From contig BQMF02000283.1 of the NCBI GenBank assembly GCA_027922465.2, forward strand, positions 248,001 to 312,000: a DNA stretch of 64,000 nucleotides. The letters are read 5' to 3'. Positions 1 to 11,800 of the stretch are shown one piece after another. This DNA is from Turritopsis dohrnii. Taxonomy: Eukaryota > Cnidaria > Hydrozoa > Anthoathecata > Oceaniidae. The notes beneath the pieces were generated by a model. It did not search any database, was not told the DNA's origin, and worked only from the letters and a program-made list of their open reading frames with translations. Every line of letters begins with the position of its first letter. The stretch's first letter is position 1. A program made the position numbers and the translations under genes.

Positions 1-462
1 TTTCTATTGTTCTAGAATGACAGTCTTTCGTTAACAATAGGAAATTAATTTCCAGCATATTGTCGTACACAAATACAATTCCCTTAAGGTAGACCTATTC
101 TTATAAACAGAAGCATTTCAAACAAGAAAAGAATGGATAAAGTCATTCAGATATCTTGAAAATCAGCCTAAAGCAATTTTCTCTAGGGCTGATGCAGAAA
201 TTGTTCAAGCCTAATGTCTTCCTAGTTATCTTTAAAATAGTAAAAATTAAAACAGTCTAGAAAAAACAATCAGTACAAAAATAATTATTAGAGGAAACCA
301 ACATCATCCAGTTTGAATGGTTTACAGCAGAAATCCTTGTGACTGTAGAGGCATTTCATTTGCTAACACATACAATTACAGCTTCACACATTACTTTTTA
401 TTCCCTGCCAGAAGGTCTTAGAAACTTGATTGCTCTGGATATGACAAAAATAAACTACTTAC

Positions 463-2883
463 AGGGAGACAAACCAAATTAGCTCCGTTATTCACAGCTT
501 TTTGAACAAAGTCTTTGACTTTTTGCAATGTTTGACGCTTCTCAGGGAAAACTTTTATTTGAAGCAGTGCTACACGCAGTTCTAAACAGGATTTTTGCAA
601 AAAATAAAAAGATGTAAAAATATACTGATCAGGAACTTTCTTTGTTTCAAATGAAAAATAGAGAATCTTCTGCCTAAATCGTGAGTGAATGTCTGAAACG
701 TCGAACAGGAAGTAACAACCTTACAACTTGTAAAGTTAAAAAAAAATATTCAAAAATTGAATGGAGTGGTCCGTGTATGACCTATGGCTTACAGGAAGAC
801 ACATGAAAGAATTCAATGACATTATACCCATCAGAAAAATTTTGGTGCCATATCCTATTCTCTACCTTTATTCTCTTCTTTAAGTGAGGTAAAGGCACAG
901 AAAATGATACTCCATTGCAGTGTTCTTCTTATCCTAGGCAATGAGAGTATCAGAGAATAAGTTAATTTTCGAAAACAATTTATTTTGCCATGCTTTATTT
1001 TCCATGAAAAGATAATGGTTTGAAAAAGAGTTTTTAGGGAATTTCTATTGATGGGTAAACAAACAACCTGACTCTTTTTTACAGCAAAAAGAAGATCATT
1101 TATTGCTACCGTCTATCGTCCTAACTTCGGACATCCTTCCAAACTTCGGACATAAAAAAAACATATCTGCAAAATACAAACCACATCAGTAAAAGTCCAT
1201 ACTGCACTGTGAATTAAACTATGAATCTAAAACTTGTCATAACTAAACTTAACAAAAATGAAACACTTAAATTAGTTGACTGTACCCTTGAGACGAACAT
1301 GATTTGTAATTACTACGCGTTTAAAGGCGAATATCCAATATGGATAATTGTCCACGGGCTGGACCGAAACAATAGACCATGTGAACATATTACGTAGCAT
1401 TACGCAATAATTATCCTAAGTAGATATTCCCTTTAAAACTCTATTTAAACAACAGAATTCACGCAGGTGTTTCAGGTAGCACATATATATTGTGTTCTTA
1501 GGCATTTTAAAGCATTTTTTGAAGAATGTCTAAAAAGCGCATTTTACTTTTTAAGTAATGGGATTTTATTTAGAAGGCATCAATGAAAGTCCTGGGAATG
1601 AAGTGATATTAGAGAACTTACACAACTGCGATTCTAGGCGGCAGTGTGAACCAGATGATACCAATCCGCCGTGTGGATTCCACGACGAAAAAGTAATGAA
1701 TTTACCGTGACCGTAGAACTATGCAGGTGCTCATTACGTAGAGAAGAGTATTGTAAAATCATCATACGCAATTGGTTAGTATCAAGGAAAAAAGTTGAAA
1801 AAAATGCAAACAAAACATTTCCACTAAATGATATTCAATGCTTGGTTCTCTGGTTACTGGTTCTCATTCAGTTACAGATAAAAGATGCAATAGTTATTTC
1901 AAAAGTTTATACAAGTAGAAACCGTCTGCTATAATACTATTTAAAGTTGTTCGACAGGATTGCTATTGCAATCCCTTGAGGATGACGTTTATCGTTATTT
2001 TCAAATCACTATATAATTTTCTACACGCTTATAGCACTTCACGCTTTATTTACGCTTCACTTTATTACGTTTCAACACATTATCTTATCAGCTTTATCTA
2101 ATATTTTAGTAGTTATTGTGACTTGGTTTGATTGGTTATGTACATTTCGTTTACCAGACAGGTCTATCCACTTAATAACATCACTATATATATATATAAC
2201 TGAAATGAATCACAAGTTGTGAGACATTTAACATGAATCAATAAGATTCAAACATTCAAATGGTATTAAATTAGATCAAATTTTCACTGTCACCACTGTT
2301 TCTACATGAATAATATTTCTAATATATATAATATATTAGAATAAAATTATAATTAAAAAACCAACTTCTATATAAACCATTAGTGAAGGAATTCACACCA
2401 TGAGTTGTTCTTATCATGAATTGTTCTTATTTATAACAAAATTCTGGCTTAAGCTATTCTTAATTTTTGGAACAGGTTGTTCTTATTTTGTTCTTATTTT
2501 TTAGCCAAATCTGGAGGTTTGTGTTCTTAAAAAATTGTTCTTATAAAAAAAAGCGTGTAAAGAATTTGGATGCTTGGAAGTTTAAATTAAACCTAGAAGA
2601 TCGTATTTCAAAATTTTCTATACTGAAAATAGAGGAAAATCTGATGACAAATCAAGTTCAGATGTCTTTGTTTTTTTTAGTGAAGTATTCTTTTTACTTT
2701 AAAGGAAATAAAATTCACAGGAACTAAATTTTGTGGGAATTTAATTTCGCGGATGGGTAGGCACATTTATTTTCATGGGAATTTTTGCTCTTGCTCCTAA
2801 TAATGTCAAGTGTAATGATCAGATATCTAACTAATAAACCCAGTACATAAAAACGTTTACTCACTCTCCCCCAGGGCCGCCAT
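463..2883 (-). CDS. Nitrilase-family (C-N hydrolase) gene, first two coding exons, partial
   Basis: Coding exon 1 is 2883-2865 (M-A-A-L-G-E plus one base, donor gtgagt). Exon 2 is 581-463, preceded by ctgtttag and followed by gtaagt. The phases join exactly (A + AA), giving K-LRVALLQIKV and so on, ending in NGANLVCLP. This is the first beta-strand and first helix of carbon-nitrogen hydrolases, just before the family's catalytic Glu, which should open the next exon off the left edge. The spacing and the LRVALLQIKV block look closest to omega-amidase (NIT2-like) proteins, which deaminate the omega-amides of 2-oxoglutarate and oxaloacetate. NIT1 or another branch cannot be excluded from 45 residues. 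The 2.3-kb intron 582-2864 holds a dispersed repeat. Family call good; subfamily weak. Confidence 0.7.
1330..1411. repeat. Dispersed repeat, inverted partner at 24038-24115
   Basis: About 80 bases from AATATCC to TACGCAATAA match the reverse complement of 24038-24115. Shared blocks include GGATAATTGTC, AACAATAGACCA and ATTACGCAATA. The rest of 582-2864 (the nitrilase intron) shows no coding exon. It contains TA-rich runs near 1488 and 2185 and two copies of AACTTCGGACAT near 1125-1150. Confidence 0.6.
2380..2560. repeat. Dispersed GTTCTTAT-rich repeat, copy 1
   Basis: This segment contains seven or so GTTCTTAT-like words and aligns with 16360-16540 in the same order: GAATTCACACCATGA, then CAAGCTATTCTT, GGTTGTTCTTATTTTG, GCCAAATCTG and AAATTGTTCTTAT. 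It is a dispersed repeat with a copy in CHEK1 intron 1. The ORF across it has no recognisable domain. Confidence 0.6.
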
Positions 2884-2960
2884 ATTGGATGCACGTGAAC
2901 ATTGAATGTTTTCCCGCTACATCCTGCTGATTCAACATTATAACTACAAAATGTGTTTTG
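2840..2960 (-). promoter_or_regulatory. Start-codon region with YY1-like motif for the nitrilase-family gene
   Basis: On the minus strand the start codon sits in CCAATATGGCGGC. This matches the YY1 core (AANATGGCGGC) often found at +1 to +30 of TATA-less animal promoters, with a CACGTG E-box directly upstream. The stretch is more GC-rich than its surroundings. Motif calls only; no transcription start is visible. Confidence 0.35.
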
Positions 2961-5869
2961 TGGAGTGAAGATGTTGGCTGCATTTACAAAGCCTTTTATA
3001 TTTTATTTGTTCTGTTTCTATTCGACTTAATTGCTGGCAGTGTTTTCTGTTTTGTTTAGTTTATTTGTTGGGGGTCTACATCTGTTGTATAATTTTTCCG
3101 TAGGCTTGACTGGATGATTTTCAAAATATTCACTTGGCAAACAAAAAATTATTAATTGCAGTTTTCATGTTCCCTCTAGTTTGCATCATCAGTGGCACCA
3201 TGAAAATTAATGTTTGGATAATGGGCCAGGTGCATTAATCATAAAAAATAGTAGGGTAAATTGGCACTCAGTTTTTTGCAAATCAATATCTTGAGTTTTG
3301 ATGACTAATGACTAAGGTGATTTGTTATATTGTGGTGCAGGTGATATCTTCTTTCTACTATGTATATAGTGTACAAAACAAATGTAAATATAGTGGGAAA
3401 TCAACCCTTTAAACTTAGCAGTTCTGATTTGCTAAAACTAAGAATTACCCAGCCGGCAAAAAGGCATCTAAAGACGTGTACAAAGGCTGCTTCAGCCATG
3501 AGGGAAAATAAAACATCTAAGTTGAATTAAAATGTTTATATTCTTTCGAATGAATCAGTGCTTCTTCATACATAATACAACAAAATAACAAAATAGAATT
3601 ATACAGAAAAAAGACTTCAAGCATTAGCTCAGGTTCTTGCTGAAACATATAACGTTTGAAAAACACTGTATATATTTCGTACACTTGCATTTAAAATCAT
3701 CTTTGTTATTATTTCTTCCATATCTTATCATCCTGAAATGAAATAAAGTTAAATACAAAAGTAATGTAGGGAAGGCTTCTGTATATATAGAATAACATTT
3801 ACTAAACCAATACATTTACACGTTTTGCATTACAAAAACCATTACAAAAGCATTGAAAGAGAATAAAAATGCTTACAAAAATCCAAATCAAAAGTTTAAA
3901 TCCAAATGATCAAGTATGTGAATCTGTAAACATAATGAAGAATATACACCCATCATTTAAGATTAACCAAAGGTTTTTGTCCACTCTAGCAAAATTTTAA
4001 AAGCAAAGCAACAAAATTGCTGAATATACTATAAATGTTATTACCCTAGTGAAGCAACCAAATAGTTTACAAAATTTCATTCATATTGGAAGTTCAAGAT
4101 TAAAAGATTTACTTATACAATTTTTTGTAAACAGCACAAACAACCTCTTTTCAAAGGAACATTTTTGAAACTGCTTAAAAATTATTTTGGTTCAGATTTG
4201 ATAATACGTTATAATACGAATACGTTGCAGGATATCATAAATATCGAAAAAACTAAGCATCAATTATGATCATATAAAACCTTTTATACTAACATTAATT
4301 CATTTGTCCTCGTAGTTTGACTGAAGTAACATAGATAAATTATTAAACTAAATGTTTCACCCTGTCATGAAATTGAATATTAAACATTCGAAAATCAAAT
4401 AAAGCGGGGAGAATAAAAAAAGACATAAAAGACATCTTTAATATGTCTTGAGATGTCTTTTTAAAGGTGTTTTTAGAAGTACCAATAAAATACGTGTTTT
4501 TAAAAACGATTTTTAGACGTCTTTTAGACGAGTTAAATTTTTCAAGATATCTTAAAGACGTAGATAGACGTCTTTCTAAAGATGTAACTAAGACTTTACT
4601 TAGACTTATAAAAGACGTCTTGTACATGGAAAGTATAATCTGATTTTGCTATGGTACATGTAGGGGTATTTTTTAAATTTCCAGCGTTTTAGTTTAATTG
4701 ATGCTTTAACTGAAACTGAAAAAAGGTTTAATCTAGATCGAAGAAAGTAGGCAATGTGGTAAATGTAGGAAAGGATTAAGTTTCCTCAAGCCAGGCAACA
4801 ATTTTGATGGATGTTTTTAATGTTTTTAATTTTTTTCTTATTTGCAGGGTTAATTTGTATATAAAAATGAAAATTTATTTCTATGTATATATATATAAAT
4901 TCAGTCTTGTCTTTTTATGATCACACATGCCCATACATGCCTAGACTTCATGAATAATAATATTAATAATAACCAACTTCTTCTTTAGTTCCCTTTAAAT
5001 CAATCCAGGTTATCTAGATGATTAAAAAAGAAAGGTGCCTGTATTTTTAAGTAATAGTAACTAAATACAAGGTTTTTAATTGTAAGTTTTGTTATTAATT
5101 TTAATAAGTAAAGCAAAAGTAAGCAAAACCGTTACATATTAGAAACTTTTCAGTATATTTTTCTAAGTTTTATTGCTTTGTGTAATATTATTTTTTATCA
5201 TCCACATGTTAAATGAATAGAAATTCGATGCACTTAGGATGATATAATGAACTCAATCAAGTGGAATTCTTTTTCAATTAATTTTTCAATTTTTTTCGTT
5301 TCTCTTCTTTACTCTCTTTTTATTACAAAACTTTTTTTCTTCTCACACCCCTTCGTTGTGACTTTTTGTCAGAAAATTGAGTGCTGTTTGGAAATTCAAT
5401 CATAGAATCATTGTGTATTTCTTGGAAGAAAAATTGTGAACAAAATAAGATTTGTAATCACATAAGCTTGCGATTAATCGAACGCCTTGCAATTTCTTCA
5501 TTGACAACACTGAGGTTAAATCTGTACATACCCTTTTGGTTTTAATATGAAGCCAATAAAACACTTTTCTTGAAACTTAAGCAATCTCATTATGGTGTTG
5601 ATCAAGGGAATTGATCTTTAAAGAGAATTAACTTCAGAAAAAAATGTCATAATTTTTTAAAAAAATCAATTCTATATATAAAAATTTGCGAAAACTTTTA
5701 GTTTATTTTCATTAATAATTACAGAGTAATAAGAGTTTAAAGTTTTTTGAATGCACGATATAATCTCATATAAGATTGTTTGGAGCATTGCTGACATAAA
5801 TTTGTTAAATCTGAGTTCAATGGGTTTCATTTTGTAACTTTAGATAACTATCAATTCTTATCACTGCAA
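2884..5869. other. Intergenic region between divergent nitrilase-family and CHEK1 genes
   Basis: Three kilobases of AT-rich sequence with no convincing exon. It should hold the CHEK1 promoter and 5' UTR, but I cannot place them. The stretch 4425-4620 has several AGACGTCTTT / AAAGACATCTTT words of mixed orientation. ORFs of 63 and 94 codons on the minus strand here look like chance. Confidence 0.6.
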
Positions 5870-8800
5870 ATGTCTATATATGGACCTTTTGTTGAAGGAT
5901 GGGATTTTGTTGAAACTCTTGGTGAAGGTGCATACGGAGAGTAAGTATTAAACTCTAGTTTTTTAGGCCTCAACATGTATTATCGTTATCACAAGAAAAT
6001 TATCGTTTCACAAGAAAATTGATTTGATAAATTTTCATATTATATGTTTTGCTCTAAAAGGTCTACAGATTTTATTATTAGATTATTTAAGTAACATTGG
6101 TGGAATCATAGGATAATATTTCAAACCAACAAAACAACTGTGGAAGATTCTTTGTGTTGTTCTTGTTGCAATCAGAAGAGCTATTCAGGAGCAAAGTTAG
6201 TGAGATTGACCACAACTTATAGTTAAAGTAGTACTATAGAGTTATGAATATCACCCCCAAGTAGCTTATTTCTAAGAAACACCCATTGAAAACGATTTCT
6301 GCATGTATGGAATGTTGCAGATTCATGTTGTTTCTCTCCTCAAATAATTACTCAATTATTCTAAAGCTTGGTTTCCATTGTGAAATAAGGTGAAATTAGG
6401 TGAAATAATTTTTGAGAATAATTTCTTATTTCATGACAGAAAATTAATTATGCATAGGTTTCCACTGCACTCACTATTATTTCATGTTGTTTCAAGAAAC
6501 TCATTAATGGTATGGAAAGTATCCCAGATGTCTTCTTAATGTTGTTGCTAAGATTTTGGATAAGAAATATATTCCAAAAAAGGGAGGAACTTGGTGAATA
6601 TCACCGTCTTATCAAGGAGCTTCGTAAATGAAGACAGGGAATATTTCTTCAGGTAATGCCATTGGATGCATTGATAGAAAACACGGAGTGAAAACTAAAC
6701 AGAACACTTTATTAAACTTATAAAAAGTTCCTTAGTGTTTTCTAATAGCTGTTTGCGTCGCGAACTGCTGCTTCACGCTTTTTGACGGTTCCAACAACGA
6801 CAGTGGTGTTCTGGCAAATTCAGAAAGGGCAAAATGTTTGAAGATGATTTCCTACATGTCCCAGTTGATAGAAAATTAGCTGAAAGTCATGAACAAACCT
6901 TACCATACGATCTACTTGGAGAATTTACAATTACTGCAGACCACGCATTGTTAACTACATCCTTCTCTTTATATTCTTTGCACTGTTTCTCATATAAGCC
7001 AGGGTTTTATTTTTTCTGCTAAAGTTTCTTCTTCACGTAAAGAAATGCTTGCCATATCAACTTTTTTTACGACACACACACTGACAGTTTTCATCGAAGC
7101 CTTTTCAACTCACATATGCATGTCGCTATCCTTTGATGTTCTCTTATTTCATGAAATAACGTGAATTTGAAATCAAAAATTTTTGATATTTAGTTCACGT
7201 TATTTCATGAAATAAGACGTTGGCGAACTTGAAATAAGAAGAGTTGAATATGTTTCCACTGTGAAGTAACATGAAATAAGAAATTATTCTCAAAAATTAT
7301 TTCACCTTATTTCACAATGGAAACCAAGCTTAAGGGAAAGTAGTAGAAACCTAATATAGGAGGATATGCTAAAACGCAAATGGGTAAGGGTGCACCTTTT
7401 AAGTATGAGTGTAGGTGGCATTGCACATAGATTATTGTGTATCAATTTTTTAAGTCATTCATTCTGCTAGCAATGAAATGAATTGAAGTTTTGGTCAGTA
7501 ATGTTTCCAGTCAGAAGAACAGTTAGTTTAAGTGTAATGAGCTACTCACAACTCACAGGAAATTGCATAATTTTGTTATCATACCAAATGTAAACTAGAA
7601 ACCTCATGGCTTGAATAATTTCTGCTTCAATCCTAAAATAAATTGCTTTATGCTAGTTTTCAAGATATTTGAATGAAAAGTTGATATCAGAATATGTCCA
7701 TCACAATGAGCAAAATTATAGGAAAAAAGGAAGTTTCATGGATTGAAATCTCTCACAATTTTATAGTCTTGACACTATTACAAGTCTATTACAACAAAAT
7801 GATTTTAAATAGGTCAAACTTGTATACAGATTGAAGGCCTCTGCCAGTTTATTACACTCCAAATTTTCACAGGGTCAAGGCTGTGGTCAATTTTCTATTC
7901 AAGTGAATATATCTTACACTCCAATTATCATTAAAAGTTTCTTTTCTTCACATGTGTATTTATATCTAAAAATAAATCATTGTAACTCTAACAAGTGGTT
8001 CTTAGTGAAAAAGAATCCATGATGGAATTCCCCAATTTCTGTCTTTAATTTAAACTTAATCTCAACCACTTTTCAATTCAATGCAACGAAGATTAGAAAG
8101 TGCCCACCATCCAGACCAAATGGTTGCCATGTTTCATCTCGCAAGCGAGACTCTCGTGTTACCAGCGTTGCCCAAATTCAAATCCTGTATTGCCCCCTGA
8201 TAGCAGTCAGTATGAGTGTAAGGAAGCAACAAAACATTTTTTTATTTAGTTTTCATCAGTTCTTTCACAGGTCGATGTAACTTGCTTTCAAGTTCATACA
8301 TTGATTAGAAAATTTCATGCATTCATTCATTAGATGTATTCACCAGAGATCTTGATATTGCATATTTGTTCTGGATGTTCTCACTGTAGATTTTTATTTA
8401 TAGCTAAACCTTCATTTTCCACTTCCTTAAGCATGTTTCCAACAAATACCAATATTTCCTCTCTAAGAAATATTCTCATGATAATTAGATTACAACGGTA
8501 GTTGTAAACAGTAATTTTAAGTTTCTTCTTCGAAACTTCACAAATCCACTTCTATAACTGCTTCAAAACAGAAATGAAATCGGTTCACAAAATGATTCAT
8601 GTTTTATGTGTTCATATTTTAAGGACTAGTAATTAAAATTTTAAAAGTTTGAATTGGAAATTGTTTAATCTAAAGCTTCCTAAATAACTTCCAAAAGTAG
8701 TTAAAATAAGTTTTTTGAAATTGAATAAATGCCATGAAGTTTGGCCAGCAAAAACAAATGAAGAACTGCAGTGAAGAGTGGTCTATTTTTATGTATTTGT

Positions 8801-11800
8801 GTCTAATCTTTATTCCTTTTAACTGTTACAGCAAAAGTTGGGACTGCCTCTTTTAAAGAAGTGTTAAGCCTGTACTTTAAAGTATAAATTTTCAATAAAT
8901 AAACGCTCGCTAGGGATTTTCAATGGCTTCATATTATTAGCAAAAATTGTTTTTAATGTTTAATCTCTCAGTGTCGCGCCCAGACCGAAAATGATAATGT
9001 TGAAGTGTTATGGGTGCCCAAAAAATGTCCTCAAATAGTAACCAAAAGAAAAAATTTGTGAACTAATTAACAAAAGTAATTTCGAACAATGCCAAATTAG
9101 TTTAAACGTAACAAAGGCATTTCACACGGTTTAAATTTGTCTGGTCTGTTAAATAGTAATTTAGAGCTTCTCTCTTGTGCAGTTTTTAATTATGCAATCC
9201 GTAACCAAATTCGAAGTATACTTCATAAAACATGCTATTAAGTGATTAATTGGCTCTTGAAAGAACTAAAATGTCAGACCTTCCAGAATCATCACAGTCA
9301 CCTCAAACCCCTCTGCTGAAAATCGATGTCCCCATAAATGTTCTGGATGGGACACTGCCTCTTATTCCTGAAAAAGGGATATAAATCTAGAATTAAGTTG
9401 GGATTGTTTTGTCAGTTATACCTTGTCCTACCAAGCCCATCAAGTGTATGTAAGTAGACATATCTTAACTTAAATCATTGCAAAAATTATAACAAACATA
9501 TTGGATACTATAGAATCATCAAAATTGGTTTTTATGTGTTTTGTAAGCGCAAAAGTGAGCAATTTTGTGATCTCTTTTGCACATAGTGTCTATTTGAAAA
9601 TTAGATGGACAAAAAGATGATACATATAGATATAATAAGGTTTTTGCTTGTTTACAGTAAGATTAATTACTATTTCTACCTCCATTGAGTCTACTTGGCT
9701 AAACCATGATTATATACCTTTCTAAAGTGAAAAAGTAAAAATGATAGGAAGATTTTGATTGCAAAACATGATCATCAGCCAAAATAAGTAAAATTCTGGA
9801 TATTTAATACTATACTTCACATTACATAACATTGTGTTATGTCTTTGACTTAAAAATTGAATTTCTTTGTCAATTTGCTGTTATCCTCTGAAAATTATTT
9901 GAGGATGGAAAGTTGGACTATTAACTATTGATGTTCAAAAAGGGACTGGAAAACCAGTTGATTACAAGCAATTGGCTAAATATATATCCAGATCCTACGA
10001 CAAACCAGTATAGAAGTACCTAATGAAAGTGTAAAGACCAAAACAAGCGAGTTGATGGCCTAATGGCTAGGAAATCGGATATTGCCAGGGTCTAGTCTAG
10101 GCCAAAAAAGTGTCCGTTGATCAGACGCTGCCCTCTGTGTTTTAGTTTTTTTTTAAATTTATTTTACTTTAAAAACTTCAATAATCACTCTTGTATGGGG
10201 GGTCACAGGTTTGACTCACCGAAATAAAGCTCAGGTTGCCCTTTTTCCCTTCTGCCAGACGCTGCCCTTTCATTCTAGATAAGACCCTGATTGCTTTTCT
10301 TGTAAATTTAATAATACCAGTCACTGTATTAAATCAATGTATTTTGTTTCTCTTTAGTTTACTCATAGGCTTAAAATGTGCTGATACTCTTGGGTTAAGT
10401 AGGTTTTATCATGATCAGAAATTTTTATGCATCCACTGCACTTGATCTGTGCTTTTGCATCTACTTTTTGCAATATCTTAAATCTTATCAAATTAAATTG
10501 ATCCATATGATTACCATAGAAATAGATTACTTCAGGATTGATAGCAGGTCTCCTAAAATTCCCCCAATGAAAGTCATTGTTCCATTCCACTTGATTAGTT
10601 TGGTTTTTACATTGTTGTTGAAGAAAGATTTAATCCGTATAGGTTGGTATCAGGTTTGAGTCAAGCGATGGTTGTTGTTGACCACACTTGTTCGGTTGTT
10701 GTTGACCATAATTAAGATCAGGCCAGATTTGATTCAAGTGGTGGTTGTTGTTGACCACGCTTGTTCGGCCGTTGTTGACCATAATTATTATATCAGGACA
10801 GATTTGAGTCAAGCCCAGTTGTCCTTGACTGGGCTTGTTCGGTCATTGTAGACCATCATCTAAGTTTAGGGTGCATTCCCTCTGTCCCTTTATTTGGCCA
10901 ATCCTTGTCTTTTTATTGAGTCTTACCTGTTTGTATCCCGAACGCATACAGTTAACTATAAATAATATCTCAATTTTTATGTTATAGCCAGCATATGAAG
11001 TTCAAAATGATAGCAATGATATTGAATTAACAGTGTGTTGAAACAATTCACAAAAAGTAAAGTACTGTAAATGCATAAGGCTGTTGAAGGTCTTCTAATC
11101 TATCGCACACCTGTTTTGAAAAAGTAGCTACAACAAAAAGACTTTTTAGTGATTCACTTTTGCAAGCTATAGATTATTCACTTCACTTCATTGTAAGGGT
11201 GTGACATTCTGTAAATTCCCACGATAATAAGCCCGTCAAATTTGAAATATATGCTTTCTAATAAAGAATTCTTTATTCTCTTCATTTCTCTGATTAAAAA
11301 AATCTTCAAAATATAGGCTTTGGAATATGTCACAATTTTCCAGCAAGTCTGACAAAGAAAGTTTTGATAAATCAAACAATTTGCAAATGGTATGAAAATG
11401 TTTAAAAATATAAAGAATGACACTAATTATCCTCAGCTGATACATTAAAGTAGAACATTAGAATTAAATATGGTTTCATCAATTTTTTTAGCAGATTACT
11501 TATATGGAACTTGTTTTGCTGAACGAATTTTCTAAGAAAGTATGGTAGAGATGCAAACTAGTACTATTATTTTGATGCAAGTTCAGATAAGATGTATAAT
11601 TGATAAGAATTGGAAAAGTCTTGCCTTAAACAGACAAAAACAACTTCGCAGCTCAGCCATCCTGCACAAAAATTTCTCAGGTATACTAAATAACTTCAGG
11701 TATTATAACAGGGCGTTATAACTATCTACTATCTTTAAATAACCGTAAGGCTTTAGGATTACGGGGAATTGGCAAAATATATATTAGAAATGCCAAGGAA

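Noticed and set aside
8098..8205. Possible tRNA-like sequence around TCTCGCAAGCGAGACT
   Set aside because: A B-box-like AATTCAAATCC is present but no convincing A box or cloverleaf.
10040..10215. Possible tRNA-derived SINE (TGGCCTAATGG and GGTTTGACTC)
   Set aside because: The two boxes are too far apart and the B box is poor; not enough to call.
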